A DNA stretch of 64,000 bases from Beroe forskalii (GCA_011033025.1 WFMF01000124.1:248001-312000), one strand, 5' to 3'; shown: positions 25,267 to 64,000, numbered from the stretch's first letter. Notes: a model not told the origin generated them from the sequence alone. Program-made: numbers and translations.

Positions 25267-26136
25267 TGCATTAGCAAGGATGCCGAAACCATTCCAAAAG
25301 TGGGGGGGTGTATTTCATGATTTTCACTCATATTTTCGTGATTTCAAAAAGTGGGGGGTGTTCCAACAGAATGAAATTTTTTAGTCGTAATTAAATGGCT
25401 TAAATCAAAGAATAACTTGTGTCACACCAGTTCACACAAATGTAATACCTAAGCTAATCAGTTTGCACGAGCTGCAATAATATGGATCAGTTATTTTACC
25501 AGCGTGGCTACCTATTTAGTTCAACATAATATATGTGCACCTAATTGTCACTTAATTTTTATTGTTCAATTATAAACTAATAAAATAATCAAAGAAAAAT
25601 GAATATAACACAAGCAAAACTTTAATGTTATTTTTGGGATCAAGGTACTGCTTTAAGTTCAAATTATCGGGTTAACTGGAGCACCACAACATTGACGGTT
25701 ATGCAATTAGCTTTAGGCTTTGATATGTCTGTAGTCTGTAACCTGTAGTTAAATGTTGACTTTATTGCAGAGTTGCAGGGTGTATAATGATTGGAAGATT
25801 GGTTAACTGGAAATTTGATACACAGTACGTACACAAGAACCACAAGTTGATTCCTCATTAGATACCTCTGGCTGTCAGATACTTATCCAATTCCAAGGCT
25901 AATAATTTGATCAATAAGCAGCAATACAGCACAACCTATCATCAACAAAACAAACAAGGGACATCCGAATGTTTTTACAGTAGCCTGAGGGAGTGTAAAT
26001 AGGAAAATTGCGGGAAATTTGTCGGAGTGGAACTTTTATGACAGGAGAGTCTAAAAAGTGAGGGGTGTTGGGTCAAAAAAGTGGAGGGGTGTTAACACCC
26101 CAAAAACCCCCCGGTTTCGGCACCCCTGTGCATTAG
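25267..26136. mobile_element. Non-autonomous hAT-like element with 8-bp target duplication
   Basis: The direct repeat TGCATTAG at 25267-25274 and 26129-26136 flanks 16-bp inverted ends: CAAGGATGCCGAAACC (25275-25290) and, on the other strand, CAGGGGTGCCGAAACC (26113-26128). Fourteen of 16 bases match. The 8-bp duplication and CAGGGGT-type end fit the hAT superfamily. Just inside both ends are copies of AAAAGTGGGGGGTGTT-like sequence. The interior (~850 bp) has no transposase. Confidence 0.85.
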
Positions 26137-28133
26137 GTACCTAGTTACAATAAACATGAATAAAGCTATTAAGAATTTCATCATAAATAATTAGTTTTCA
26201 TTGATGCTTGATTATGAAAATTCTAAAATAACTAGCAGGGCCTGCAAATACACAGCTCACTCTGTGCTGCTACCCCACAATTCAAGTTGATGGAATATTT
26301 CTTACCACATCAAAAAATTCTAATCAGAATGCTACTAATTAATTCTACCTCTTATCAGCAACTAAGATCTAATTTAAACCTTGTTAGTTTTACAGATTTT
26401 ATTAGCATCTTGTATCAAGCCCCACAAATTACAATTGCATCATATGATAATATGATAATAAGATAATACATGAATTGAACAAATCAAGTACTCACATCGT
26501 CTTCTTGATATTCTGTCATTATGCAGTAGCATGTCTTTCCTTTACATAACTCTAAAGTGAAATATGCAAATTAGAAAATTATCACTACAAAGATTGACTA
26601 CAAAGATGACTGTATTTGTTCTACAAGTCTACAAAGAAGATCACAAAAAAAAAAAGAATGAAAAAAAAGAAAAAAAAAACTTTATTGAGAAGAAAAATCC
26701 TTACAATGTGTCACAAGTTTTCAACATTGTACTTTATACGATCAAATTGAAGAATTTATTCTTTTTAGGAAAGCAAATTTGTGTGTTGAATAACATTGAG
26801 GTCAGAGTGGTTCCTCCTTCTAAAAATTGAAACTGCCTCATAATAGATATCTAAATCAATTAGAAATTGTGGATAAATTGTGGACAGTAATTGTGGGCAA
26901 TAATTGTGGACAATCATGGAATTGAATTTTGTAGCTATTTAGTAGAGATGCATATGATTTTTTAAAAATTTTAAAACACCATTAAAAATAAAATAAACAA
27001 TTGGACTGAAGAAGCCTGCACACCACTCATCTTGGTGTGACTCATTTGGATCCTGCTGCTCTCTACATTGCATTACCTAAAGGGATCATGTTGGAGTTCA
27101 AGTACGGAGTTGGAGAAAAGTCTTGCAGATTGATGTCTTGAAGAAAGTTTTCTTTTTAATTCAAATATGTTTTAACCCTGATTTTCAGGAGAAGCATCTC
27201 TCAAGATGGAGTATTGGATCAGGATGCATGCCACTTCTCATTAATTTATTAATGTGCAACGTAAAAGGACACAAATAACCTGGATCCATCCACCAGTCCT
27301 CTACTTCTCTTCACTAAGTGTGTTACTTAATTTCACTTGACTACAGTGTAATACTTGCATATCATCGAAATCTTTCTTCAAGACATCAATCTGAAAGACT
27401 TTTCTCCAACTCCATACTTGAACACCAACACGATCCCCTCAGGCAATGCAATGTTGAGAGCAGCAGGATCCAAGTGAGTCAAAACAAAATGAGTGGTGTG
27501 CAGGCATCTCCAGTCCACTACCTACGTCAGCTTTTGAGGTGTTTAAATTGTGAGAGCTTTTTATGAGGTAGGCCCCCAGCAGTCACCCCCTGGTACCAGG
27601 GTATAGCACCGTCAAATGCAGTGACCACCTGCCTGAATGAAACTGAAACTTGCTCTTTGGTCTTTGTTTGTCCTCCAAGCATCAAGAAATTAAGCAAAAC
27701 ACTTAGTGAAGAGAAGTAGAGGACCAGTGGATGGATCCAGGGTTATTTGTGTCCTTTTACATTGCACATTATATTAATGAAATTACATCAATTTGTACTA
27801 TTCAACTATAAGTTTTGAAAAAAATATCTTTGCAGTTTAGTTTAGTTTAGTTTAAGAGTTATGGTATTTAACCATCACTGCTCACAAAGACAATATAACA
27901 ATCGTGTTCGTTTACATTCTTTACGCACCTTTGAACACAGGTGCCCATTTAACATCATTATAAAAACACCTTCAGAAAAACTGCAACTAGAATTGAGTAA
28001 ATTAACAACATGTGAATAATTTATTAGAAAATAAATAGACTAAAAATGCCTCACTATATGGCAGCAAAATACTAGATTAATAATAACAAAATAAAAGTTT
28101 AAAAAACTAACTGTATCTAAAAACCTCAATGAC
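26137..28133. other. Non-coding; contains a complex foldback repeat
   Basis: A-rich tract at 26640-26690 (possible retroelement tail read from the other strand). The foldback at 27010-27765 is described separately. TTTAG tandem repeats at ~27836-27855. No gene seen. Confidence 0.5.
27010..27765. repeat. Nested foldback repeat with two pairs of inverted arms
   Basis: Arm 1 (27010-27150, with ACACCACTCATCTTG and GTCTTGCAGATTG) is inverted at 27365-27510. Arm 2 (27240-27335, with TGGATCCATCCACCAGTCCT) is inverted at 27690-27765. A diverged third copy of arm 1 lies at 22400-22560. The order is arm 1, arm 2, arm 1', arm 2', so the pairs cross instead of nesting. Confidence 0.75.
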
Positions 28134-28470
28134 CTATGCTGAATAAATGTTTATTCCCTTTTTCTTTGCCACAAATGGGTTATCACTCAGATACTGGTTG
28201 AACCTTTTCTTGTTATGTAAATAAGTATCACCCTCTATTTTCTCAAGAACAACTGTAGATATGTACCAAAAGTTATTAGGTGAAAATACTTGTGCATTAG
28301 TCTTGTAGTGTTCTAATAAAGCTTTAAATGTGTCAACACTTGAGGCATCTCTAACAAATTTAGGCAAATCATTCCAATAAGGCTTAATTCTTTCTCCAAT
28401 AAAATTCCCATTAATTCTATTAACCTCTTTAGACAGATTTTTACATATCAGGAACTCCTGGTATCAGGAA
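28134..28470 (-). pseudogene. 3' end of a LINE ORF2
   Basis: The frame reads ICKNLSKEVNRING then ERIKPYWNDLPKFVRDASSV then FKALLEHYK, the typical C-terminal tail of non-LTR reverse transcriptase proteins (WNxLPxxxRxAxSxxxFKxxL). It ends NPFVAKKKGINIYSA. No reverse transcriptase core lies upstream, so this is a 5'-truncated copy. A second fragment of the same family is at 29779-29967 on the plus strand. Confidence 0.7.
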
Positions 28471-28869
28471 CTTGTGGTTTCAGGAACTTCATTGAGTGTC
28501 ACACAACATTCTCAGTATTTCTATTTCTGCCCAATTAACATTTAAGCATCAATAATTGAACAAGTGAAACACACTGAAATTGAGCTAAACACGTACACCC
28601 TTGTTTCCTTTGCGCGGTGCACTTTCTGTAAAGAAGCGTGCGGCATGTACACACAGGCAGTACAGGCACCTATGCGGGCTTAAGAAACGCTGAATGCTGA
28701 ATGCTGATATTTCATATTTTATATACCCAGACTCCATCAATTGCAATACATTATAATGCAAAATATTTTCAATGCTTGAAGTCATAAGTTTTAGTTATGG
28801 ATCATATCATTCAAAAAAATTAGTTGAAGGCTAATGCCTAATTAATTTTAAACATGATCATTAAATGCA

Positions 28870-29460
28870 ATGATCGGCTTGCCGCCTTGCCGGCTGCCGC
28901 GCGCCGCACACTCCGTTGTCCGTGCGCGAAGCGAAACCTGCAGGGCGTTGGTCAGGGCAACGCGGCTGCGTCACCACATTTGCCCTACGTTGTAGGACCT
29001 TGCCAGACGTTGCCTGCCCCATATTTTTTCTCTGCGAGTAGGGGCGCGCGCGCTTCGCGCGCGCGAGGGGGCCAGGCAACGCCTGGCAAGTAAGGCCTAT
29101 TTTGCGCGCGCAAGCGCGCGTGTTCAGAGAACACTTTTCGAAGAAAAGGGCCGCGCGCGCGCGCGTGCGCGAACAAACAGGGACACATAGCATGTGGCAA
29201 CACCGCACCACTCACCGGGCGTGGTATACCTGGCAAGCTTGCTCTAACCAGATCCCTAGTTAGGGGAACTGCAGGAAGCGCGCACAGGGTTCGCATCCTT
29301 ATTCGTTCCTCCTTTCGATCGAATCTTCCCCTAACCAGGGGCGTCGCGAAACGCTTGCCGCGCCGCGCACTCCGTGCGCGTAACCAGGGTCCTGGTTAGG
29401 GCAAGATCGAATCAGAAAAGCGTGAAAGGCCGCGCTCGCGTAAGCGCAAGCGTCTAGTAA
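28870..29460. other. CG-rich island made of palindromes
   Basis: About 590 bp of strongly CG-rich sequence in AT-rich surroundings. It holds alternating CG runs (GCGCGCGCGCTTCGCGCGCG at ~29045), CGCGCGCAAGCGCGCG, and paired short inverted units: CCTAGTTAGGGG, GTTGCCTG...CCAGGCAAC, CTAACCAGG...CCTGGTTAG. ORFs on both strands here are by-products of base composition. It is CpG-rich but has no associated gene. Confidence 0.6.
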
Positions 29461-29778
29461 GCGTCTGGTTCGCTGTTTAATAAGATTTTAATAAGATTAG
29501 ACAGATTCTCGGGGAAATGTAAGGAATTAACCTGATATCTATTTTTAATGCATTGAAAATGGTGGTCAAATAAATTTGTTAATTATCTAAAAGAAGTTCG
29601 TTTCTCTGACTAGCTACTCCTCATTTGTTTGCATATTTATATCCCTCCTGCATTACAACTAACCATATGTCAGTGATTTTTCATGGTTTCTGTCAAGTTT
29701 GCTTTTCACTATTAAGCACTGCTATCTCATAAAACTATCGGCAGTTCTAGATTAATTCTTTTTAAATGTTCTTGAAAA

Positions 29779-29967
29779 TTGAATAAATGGACACCTGGGT
29801 TAAAAGGTGTGTTTTTAGTGGAAGCTAATGTTTTCTGGCATACTTCTTCATTGGTATTGGAGAAAATAGAAGGGAGCAATTATTTGACAAATAAGGTGAA
29901 ATTTAATGAGTATTTAAGAAGTAACCCATATGTGGCTAAAAGAAAAGGAATAAACATTAGTTATTGA
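29779..29967 (+). pseudogene. Second LINE ORF2 3' fragment
   Basis: Reads FWHTSSLVLEKIEGSNYLTN and ends NPYVAKRKGINISY, a clear homologue of the end of the 28134-28470 frame. A further partial copy of the preceding DNA (ATGGACACCTGGGTTAAAAG) occurs at ~30261, followed by two copies of a ~60-bp unit ending in ATTCT repeats (30309-30425). Confidence 0.65.
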
Positions 29968-32542
29968 TTGGAAAGCTTGTAATGTTGTTTTTAAAGGCTC
30001 AATAGTAATTCTTTAAGTTATTACTCAACTGCTTAAATTATTTGGTAATTCATATTGACAGAAGTTACTTTTTATCACACTGTGAATGTATAGCTTGGTT
30101 TTTTATGTTTTATTTATTTTCATGGTTATCACAAGGTCTGCATGAAGTTTTTTGCTTTCTATGCAGTTTTAATTGTTATTTCACTGCTATCTCATAAAAC
30201 TATCAACAGTTCTAGATTAATTCTGTTATTTGATTTTTAAATGCTCTTGAAAATTGAATAAATGGACACCTGGGTTAAAAGGTGTGTTTTTAGTGGAAGC
30301 TATTGTTTTGATATAATGAAAGGAAGCGTGATGGTTTAATACCATAATTTATTCTATTCTATTCTATTCCATATAATGAAAGGAAGCGTGATGGTTTAAT
30401 ACCATAATTTATTCTATTCTATTCCTGCCTGAAAGGTTACGAAATTACTGGAATAATCTACCCAACTATGTCAAGTTTTCAGTTTTTATCTCTTTATGGT
30501 GTGAAATAGTGCTAAATAATTGTTAACATTTGATATTGATCAAGTGGGTATGAGATAATTATCTTTGTGATACAAATACAGACATCTTTGTACAGTCAAG
30601 CCACAAAACTTTCCAACAGCTCTTTCCTTAGTCTTTCATAGGATCCAAGTGAGATACCTTAATCAGAGATCTAGGCAGATCCAAACAAATCATTATGAGA
30701 CACCAAAAATGATATGGTGTAATGAAAGCTAACACTGTGGCACACGGACTTGTGACCATGTTGTGGGGTTGAATGCATTTGACAGCCACCTAATCTCCCC
30801 AACCACTAGATGGTGTGTTAGTCTCATAAGCTTCAAGTTCATTCAGAATTTAAGTTCATCATTAGTCTTTGTCCAGTGTAGGGAATTCAAAGCTCCATCT
30901 GGTCAAACTAGATCAAAGATCAAGTCAACTGTCACATAAAGTGTTATGAGCACATTTGAAGGCGACTCCAGAGACTAAAACAACCAGTGAAACAATGTCT
31001 CCATTCTGGGCGACTGTTTCCTTGCAAGCAAGGTATAAACAATTATCTTTGGGATACAAATACAGTCATCTTTGTACAGTCAAGCCACAAAACTTTCCAA
31101 CAGCTCTTTCCTTAGTCTTTGACAGGATCCAAGTGAGATACCTTTATCAGAGATCTAGGCAGATCCAAACAAATGATAATGAGACACCAAAAATGATATG
31201 GTGTAATGAAAGCTAACACTGTGGCACACGGACTTGCGACCGTGTTGTGGGGTTGAATGCATTTGACAGGCACCTAATGCTCCCCCAACCACTAGATGGT
31301 GTGTTAGTTTCATAAGCTTCAAGTTCATTCAGGAATTTAAGTTCATCATGAGATGTTTCACTAATCATTGTTTCACTAGAGATGGTTTAATACCATAATG
31401 CTTACTTTACTTTAATGACTTTAAACACATTTGTTGGATTTATTGTTGTTCTAGCACCCAAAATAGATGGTAAACAGTTTTCTTGAAGTTGTGCCTCACA
31501 ACCGCTTTATTTCCCTTGAGGCAAGATGAGCACACATACATACATGTTTCATGATGTAAAGAGTATAATGAAAGTATGTTCTGATAACTGAAATTATGCT
31601 GATTGATATCAATGAGGTATAATGTTTGGGGGCTATCCAAAAAGGATTAAAGCTAAAGGACGTTTGCAGTGACCAATGAGGGGGAGGGGAGCCTTTCCAA
31701 ATGCAGATGTCCAAAGTTTACGGAAATTTTGGTAAATTTGAGGGGTATTTTACTAGAAAATCGTGAAATGTTGTGCCCAAAAGTGATGACTGAAAAGATT
31801 TTGAGGAGATGCGGATATATCCGGGAGGGAGGGGTTTCTGGAATGCCAATGTTTGCTGACAAGGGGGAGGAAGGGGTCTAGAATGGCCAAAATTTTGTGG
31901 ATGTCATTTATGGATGGCCCCTTTACCCCTTATATGCATTGAAAGATAATGAATGGTTATATTTATTCCATTCATTATCAACATTGAGTTTCATTCACAA
32001 AGTTTAATTCATTTCAAGGTCTCATTCACTTATAATTCATGAAGGAATGTATTGAAGAAAAATAATATGCACATAGAGAATGTGTTTGATTCTAAGAGTT
32101 TGATTTGAAGGATCATCAATATCAATCTAGTGCAACAAACAATTTCAAGGAATGGATCTGAGCCACACACTATTCACCACTATTTTAATGACAGTTTCAA
32201 GATCATTAAAATTTCTTCTTCAGGTCTATGTTGAACTTGATTGCTTATAGCATTGACTGAGGGGGACCCCATAGTGAAACACTAAAAATGCAATAATGGA
32301 TTTAAATCAGATCTACTTTTCACCTACCTCAAATTTGATTGTAATTAGTAGTGTTGTTAAGTTTGAAACTCTTCAGGTTCACTTTGTAATATTTTGTTCA
32401 CTCCATAAAATTTTGTTTCTCTAAAATTGATTATAAGATCACCATTGATGAATGAAATTTTTATAACGGCATTCATGAATGGCATTTTTATATTTTCACA
32501 ATTAAACTTTCAAACTAACTTGCTGTAATTGCTACATTAGGA
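29968..32542. other. Repeat-rich stretch upstream of p38 exon 1
   Basis: Contains a ~305-bp direct duplication: 30561-30870 and 31045-31350, offset 484 bp, sharing TACAGTCAAGCCACAAAAC and GGTGTAATGAAAGCTAACAC. The promoter of the p38 gene should lie in the last part of this region, but I see no defined element. Confidence 0.6.
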
Positions 32543-59533
<26,991 letters not shown>

Positions 59534-60402
59534 GTGAGTCAATATTTGATAAAACTGAAAGTCACAAATTAATTCATCGATTTCGAAATTAAATTAAAAT
59601 CACTTATCAGACGATACTTACGTGATTCCACATTGGCATCAATATGATCGAATTGACCGAATGTTTGTAATGACCTTGGTAGGAGAAGGAGGGGCTGCTC
59701 ATGATCCGTCAATGAAGGCGAGGTAGGAGTAGGAGGGGCTGGCATCATTGGTCAAGGAATCAAGGAGGGCGTGGTAGGAGGAGTCAATTTTCCGTCAAGG
59801 AAGATGTTGCACTGTTAAAGAAGACGTGGTTGGAGTAGGAGGGGCTGGTCATGAATTTTCAAGGAAGGTGTGGTAGGAGGGGCTGTTCATCACTCGTCGA
59901 GGAAGGCGTGGTTGGAGAAGGAGGGGTTTGTCATCACTTGTCAAGGAAGGCGTGGTAGGAGAAGGAGGGGCTGGTCATCACTTGTCAAGGAAGGCGTGGT
60001 AGGAGGGGCTGGTCATCAGTGATGACTCATCACTTGTCAAGGAAGGCGACGAAAGCGTGGTAGGAGAAGGAGGGGCCGATGATCCTTCGTCCCCCTTTCC
60101 CACCAGGAATTACGGGCCTGGAGTGAGAGGGGTTACTTGTCTGTGTTCTGTTACGGTGCGTGCCCCATGTCGGTATGTCTGACTGGAACCTACATGGGAC
60201 GCGCGCCGTGTGACACAGTGTCACACTTTTGTTCAGAAATCTTGTATTTTGCGCAACGCGCGATTTCTAATTCTTAGGTCCATTTGCGCAAAAACTTTAT
60301 TATCACGCCGCGCGCGCGCGCGTCTAAGCTAGTCTAGTAATTAACGTATGTACGTTACGCGGCGCGCGGAGTCAATGTTTCCGAGCTTTTGGAACAAATT
60401 TT
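59534..60402. repeat. Degenerate ~44-bp minisatellite and CG-rich segment
   Basis: 59680-60090 repeats GGCGTGGTAGGAGAAGGAGG with GCTGGTCATCACTTGTCAAG, about nine uneven copies. 60230-60370 is CG-rich with CGCGCGCGCGCG and GCGGCGCGCGG, resembling the island at 28.9-29.4 kb in composition. No gene seen. Confidence 0.75.
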
Positions 60403-61085
60403 TGGACAAATGTTGACATATATCCTGGGCCATAAAACGGTTAGTATCGATGAAATAATCACTCAGCTTGGTCGAATAAGCATCTAATTTATCTTTTTAA
60501 ATGTTTTTAGGTAAATGGTGGCCCTTTCAATATGTCAACATTTGTCCAAATTTTGTTCCATTCGATCGCTGAAAATTTGGACAAATGTTGACATATATCC
60601 TGGGCCAAAAAACGGTTAGTATCGATGAAATAATCACTCAGCTTGGTTGAATAAGCATCTAAGTTTTCTTTTCAAATATTTCTAGGTGAATGGTGGCCGT
60701 TTCAATATGTCAACATTCGTCCAAATTTTGTTCCAATCGATCGCTGAAAATTTGGACAAATGTTGACATATATCCTGGGCCATAAAACGGTTAGTATCGA
60801 TGAAATAATCACTCAGCTTGGTTAAATAAGCATCTAAGCTATGTTTTTGAATGTTCCTAGGTAAATAGTTGCCGTTGCAATATGTCGACATTTGTCCAAA
60901 TTTTGTTCCAATCGATGGCTGAAAATTTGGACAAATGTTGACATATATCCTGGGCCATGAAACGGTTAGTATCGATGAAATAATCACTCGGCTTGGTTAA
61001 TTAGACATCTAAGTTATGTTTTTGAATATTTGTAGGTAAATTGTGGCCGTTTCAATATGTCAACATTTGTCCAAATTTTGTTCCA
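60403..61085. repeat. Four tandem 175-bp units, each with inverted ends
   Basis: GGACAAATGTTGACATAT starts at 60404, 60579, 60754 and 60929, exactly 175 bp apart. Each unit closes with ATATGTCAACATTTGTCC, the inverse of its start, so every unit is a MITE-like foldback. Units differ by scattered substitutions (CGATCG / CGATGG). Antisense ORFs here are repeat artefacts. Confidence 0.92.
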
Positions 61086-61439
61086 AATCTGGGATGGGTG
61101 AAATCCATCTAGTAAGGAGTGATAGGATAGTCGCGGGTGATTGGAAGTGCGGAAAGTGATTGAAAAGTAAGTGGTGTCAACGTCACAGACTAGGTATGTG
61201 CACGTAAAGTTGTTCGTCATGCTTGATTGGGTTACGAGTGGTGTCAACGTCATTGAGTTGGTATGTGGAATGTGCATACGTCGCTGTTCGTCATAGGTGA
61301 CGGAGTGGTGTCAGCCACCATATATAAGGGCCTGTGCTGCCGGTCTGGTCATTAGTTTTCATTTTCTTGTTCGAGTTGTCTTGCTTAATTGTTGTTAATA
61401 ATGTTGTTGGAAATGTTGTTAAAAATGTTGTAAATAATC

Positions 61440-62180
61440 GTTGTTAATAATCGTTGTTAATAAGGTACCGTTGTTAATAAGGTACCGTTGTTAATAAGGT
61501 ACCGTTGTTAATAAGGTACTGTTGTTAATAAGGTACCGTTGTTAATAAGGTACCGTTGTTAATAAGGTACCGTTGTTAATAAGGTACCGTTGTTAATAAG
61601 GTACCGTTGTTAATAAGGTACCGTTGTTAATAAGGTACCGTTGTTAATAAGGTACCATTGTTAATAAGGTACCGTTGTTAATGAGGTACCGTTGTTAATA
61701 AGGTACCGTTGTTAACGTGGTACCGTTGTTAATAAGGTACCGTTGTTAATAAGGTACCGTTGTTAATAAGGTACCGTTGTTAAAACGGTACCGTTGTTAA
61801 TAAGGTACCGTTGTTAATAAGGTACCGCTGTTAATAAGGTACCGCTGTTAATAAGGTACCGTTGTTAAAAAGGTACCGTTGTTAATAAGGTACCGTTGTT
61901 AATGAGGTACCGTTGTTAATAAGGTATCATTGTTAACGTGGTACCGTTGTTAATAAGGTACCGTTGTTAATAAGGTACCGTTGTTAATAAGGTACCGTTG
62001 TTAATAAGGTACCGTTGTTAATAAGGTACCGTTGTTAATAAGGTACCGTTGTTAATAAGGTACCGTTGTTAACGTGGTACCGTTGTTAACGTGGTACCGT
62101 TGTTAACGGTGTACCGTTGTTAATAAGGTACCGTTGTTAATAAGATACCGTTGTTAATAAGGTACCGTTGTTAAGAAGGT
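61440..62180. repeat. 17-bp array, about 43 copies
   Basis: Units GTACCGTTGTTAATAAG in register, each with a GGTACC site. Rare variants replace TAATAAG with TAACGTG, giving GTTAAC. A few point variants (GGTACT, GGTATC, GCTGTT). Preceded by irregular TTGTTAATAATG repeats from ~61391. Confidence 0.95.
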
Positions 62181-62189
62181 GACGTTGAG

Positions 62190-63720
62190 TGTTTCAGGAT
62201 GGATTCAGTGCGCGTGTCATGTTTATGGTGCGTAACGTACGCACCCTAACCGGCCCTATGGTCAGATAGCGGGACATTTTTACTAATTTTCACCGGACAA
62301 GTTTTTAAAAAACCATTAGATTGAATCAAGAATCCAAATCCCAGTCTATTATTCGAGGTCAAGGGCTAATGGTTGCATGGACGTTTAACCGAAGTCCATT
62401 TCAGAGTTGATGTTCAAAGACATAGTTGCCAACGGTGAAGCAACACGGGCTGAACTGCGACAAAAACGAGCACACCTGTTGTCTAACCGTGGTGCCCCCT
62501 CCACATAGCTCCAACGATAAGCAACACTGATAAGCAACACCGACAAGCAACATTCACTGTAAGTACTGATAAAACAGGCGTATTATTGACATTCGATCTT
62601 ATTTTATCCGGAATGGTGCGGCATTTTATACAGCCGAGTATTGATAACACCGCTCGAAAATGACTCTTAAACTGATTTGCTTGCTGACACACTTCATGGT
62701 AGATGGGTGAATCTATTGGTTATTTTGTCTAAAATTGAAATGACACTGGCAACACATTGAAATCACGTGTAAATTAGTTGATAATACCTACATTTGACAT
62801 TTCGCCATTTTTACAGCCTTTAAAAAACTGGCCAAATATTTCAATTTCACACGGAATCCGAAAGATATATTTTTCCACTTCACTAACCATGTCATCATAT
62901 TCATTTACAATTTTATGGTTTATAAACTATAAGTGCAGCGAAGCTATAACGCGAGCTAAGTGCCAACTATGCGTGGAATTTCCTATGTTCGGAAGAATAT
63001 TGGAGTTTTTAATGATTGCTGCTTCTTCGATAAACTGCGAATGAGGAGAATTATGTTTTCTGCTTTATTTTCGTAGGCAAAGATATCATTAAAATTATGT
63101 ACATTTTTTGTTAAACAATAACTTTATTTCTTGAAATGTTCTCTGTGGCATTTCGTCACAGCAGCGCTGATTATTGATGATGAATAAGCTTAGGTTGTAG
63201 CATCCCCACTTTTTCATCCAGCGTTACTTTCTAATTTAAAAACACCAATATAACCACTGACTCTTGCAAAAATTATATTTTCTAGAATCTCAAATTTGAG
63301 GATTTTTCAGTTTTTATTGATTCAGGAATTGCTATGATTTTTCTTCATTTACCCAGAGTATGAAACATAATTTTTGTTTAACGTTTAAAACTTTAAAAGT
63401 ATAAACACGGTAACTGATTCTATGTAAAAACTACAATTCTGTAAAAGGCACTATGATTTATATGCATATTTTGTATTTTATATAGATGTTTCAATTATTA
63501 CATTAAAAACATAGAAATATGCAGTTTTTGCTTCTTGAAAGCTCTCCATATTTCTGGCACGAGCGCGTTGAAAAAAATTGCATAGAGATTAATCAAATAG
63601 CGTCTCTTTGAAGTGTAAACTCAGGTTAAAACTTAAAAGAATAGTTAAAAAGCGTCTCTTGACATATATAAATACAGGTTAGAAGTATAAATTCAGGTTA
63701 GCTTCTGGTTCTGGAATCTA
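62190..63720. other. Non-coding stretch downstream of the minus-strand terminal exon
   Basis: An inverted GGTGCGTAACGTACGCACC at ~62229-62247; otherwise AT-rich with no gene I can support. The 3' UTR of the minus-strand gene would extend leftward from 63720. Confidence 0.4.
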
Positions 63721-63880
63721 TTATTTCATCTTCAATGGATCCAGTTGCAAGTGGTAGATAACGTAAGCGATCTTGCCCTCCTTGAAAGCCTCCCCCACAA
63801 TGGGATGGGTCAGGATCTTCATATCCGGGTCCTCCTGTCGACACTTCCTAATTATCACGTTGTAGCCAGGAATAATGTAC
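63721..63880 (-). CDS. Terminal exon of an unrecognised gene, duplicated acceptor
   Basis: On the minus strand an ACTCAG acceptor (63881-63886) is followed by one base completing a codon and 52 codons: YIIPGYNVIIRKCRQEDPDM, KILTHPIVGEAFKEGKIAYV, IYHLQLDPLKMK, then TAA at 63721. The soluble, regular sequence looks like real protein but I cannot place the family. A second acceptor 30 bp upstream (exon start 63910) lies in a partly duplicated copy (CTCAGGTACATTATT). Its use would add ten in-frame residues (YIIDYSYPLR). Upstream exons lie beyond 63910 or outside the window. Confidence 0.6.
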
Positions 63881-64000
63881 CTGAGTGGGTAGGAATAATC
63901 AATAATGTACCTGAGTAGGAATTTGGAACCCTCAGATCGTGCATATGATACATAGACATTTTCCATATTTGTTTGGACCCTCGCCTTCCGGGCTGCGGGT

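Noticed and set aside
26564-26830. Lys-rich plus-strand ORF
   Set aside because: Driven by an A-rich tract; no acceptor, start context or recognisable domain.
28854-29296. ORFs in the CG-rich island on both strands
   Set aside because: Open only because of base composition; Arg/Ala/Pro-rich with no domain and mutually overlapping in several frames.
60682-61277. Minus-strand ORFs in the 175-bp array
   Set aside because: They follow the tandem repeat and read the same unit several times; no start context or family.

Overview
The window is nuclear DNA from an intron-rich invertebrate animal; the sequence does not show me which phylum. The evidence is a p38-type MAP kinase with a TGY activation lip and phase-conserved introns, a two-exon CYP46-like cytochrome P450, a GPI-anchored Ly6/uPAR-like protein, tRNA-derived SINEs, LINE remnants and several families of DNA transposon. 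The sequence is AT-rich overall, with a few islands of CG-rich palindromes. No rRNA gene, CRISPR array or prokaryotic operon is present.

Layout. 0.2-1.2 kb: single-exon Ly6/uPAR-like gene (minus). 4.2-12.6 kb: exons of an unrecognised plus-strand gene with a ten-residue protein repeat; its intron holds a 2.2 kb transposon-like element packed with a short motif, plus SINEs. 9-23 kb: mostly non-coding, with a 1.5 kb 37-bp satellite and an unusual density of perfect TGACGTCA sites. 23-32 kb: LINE ORF1-like ORF, a hAT-like element, foldback repeats, LINE 3' fragments and a CG-rich palindromic island. 32.5-59.5 kb: a p38 MAPK gene or decaying gene copy on the plus strand. Inside its large intron, on the opposite strand, lie two copies of a CYP46-like P450 (one broken, one intact) made by a ~2.7 kb segmental duplication. 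Between them sits a 5.7 kb Mutator-like (MULE) element with a degenerate FLYWCH transposase. 49-52.3 kb and 57.4-59.4 kb: further terminal-inverted-repeat elements. 59.7-62.2 kb: three tandem arrays. 63.7-63.9 kb: the terminal exon of an unrecognised minus-strand gene.

Two themes stand out. First, minisatellites or small duplications cover exon-intron boundaries in three genes: the p38 exon at 52.8 kb (eight splice acceptors in tandem and a second copy of its donor end), the intact P450 (six tandem units at the exon-1 donor) and the terminal gene at 63.9 kb (an in-frame duplicated acceptor). Second, at least four elements with terminal inverted repeats carry a short, often palindromic motif repeated through otherwise unique AT-rich DNA, in one case at a regular spacing near 350 bp. 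Two of them have clean 8-9 bp target duplications typical of MULEs. One of these encloses a short ORF for a putative secreted, amidated peptide.
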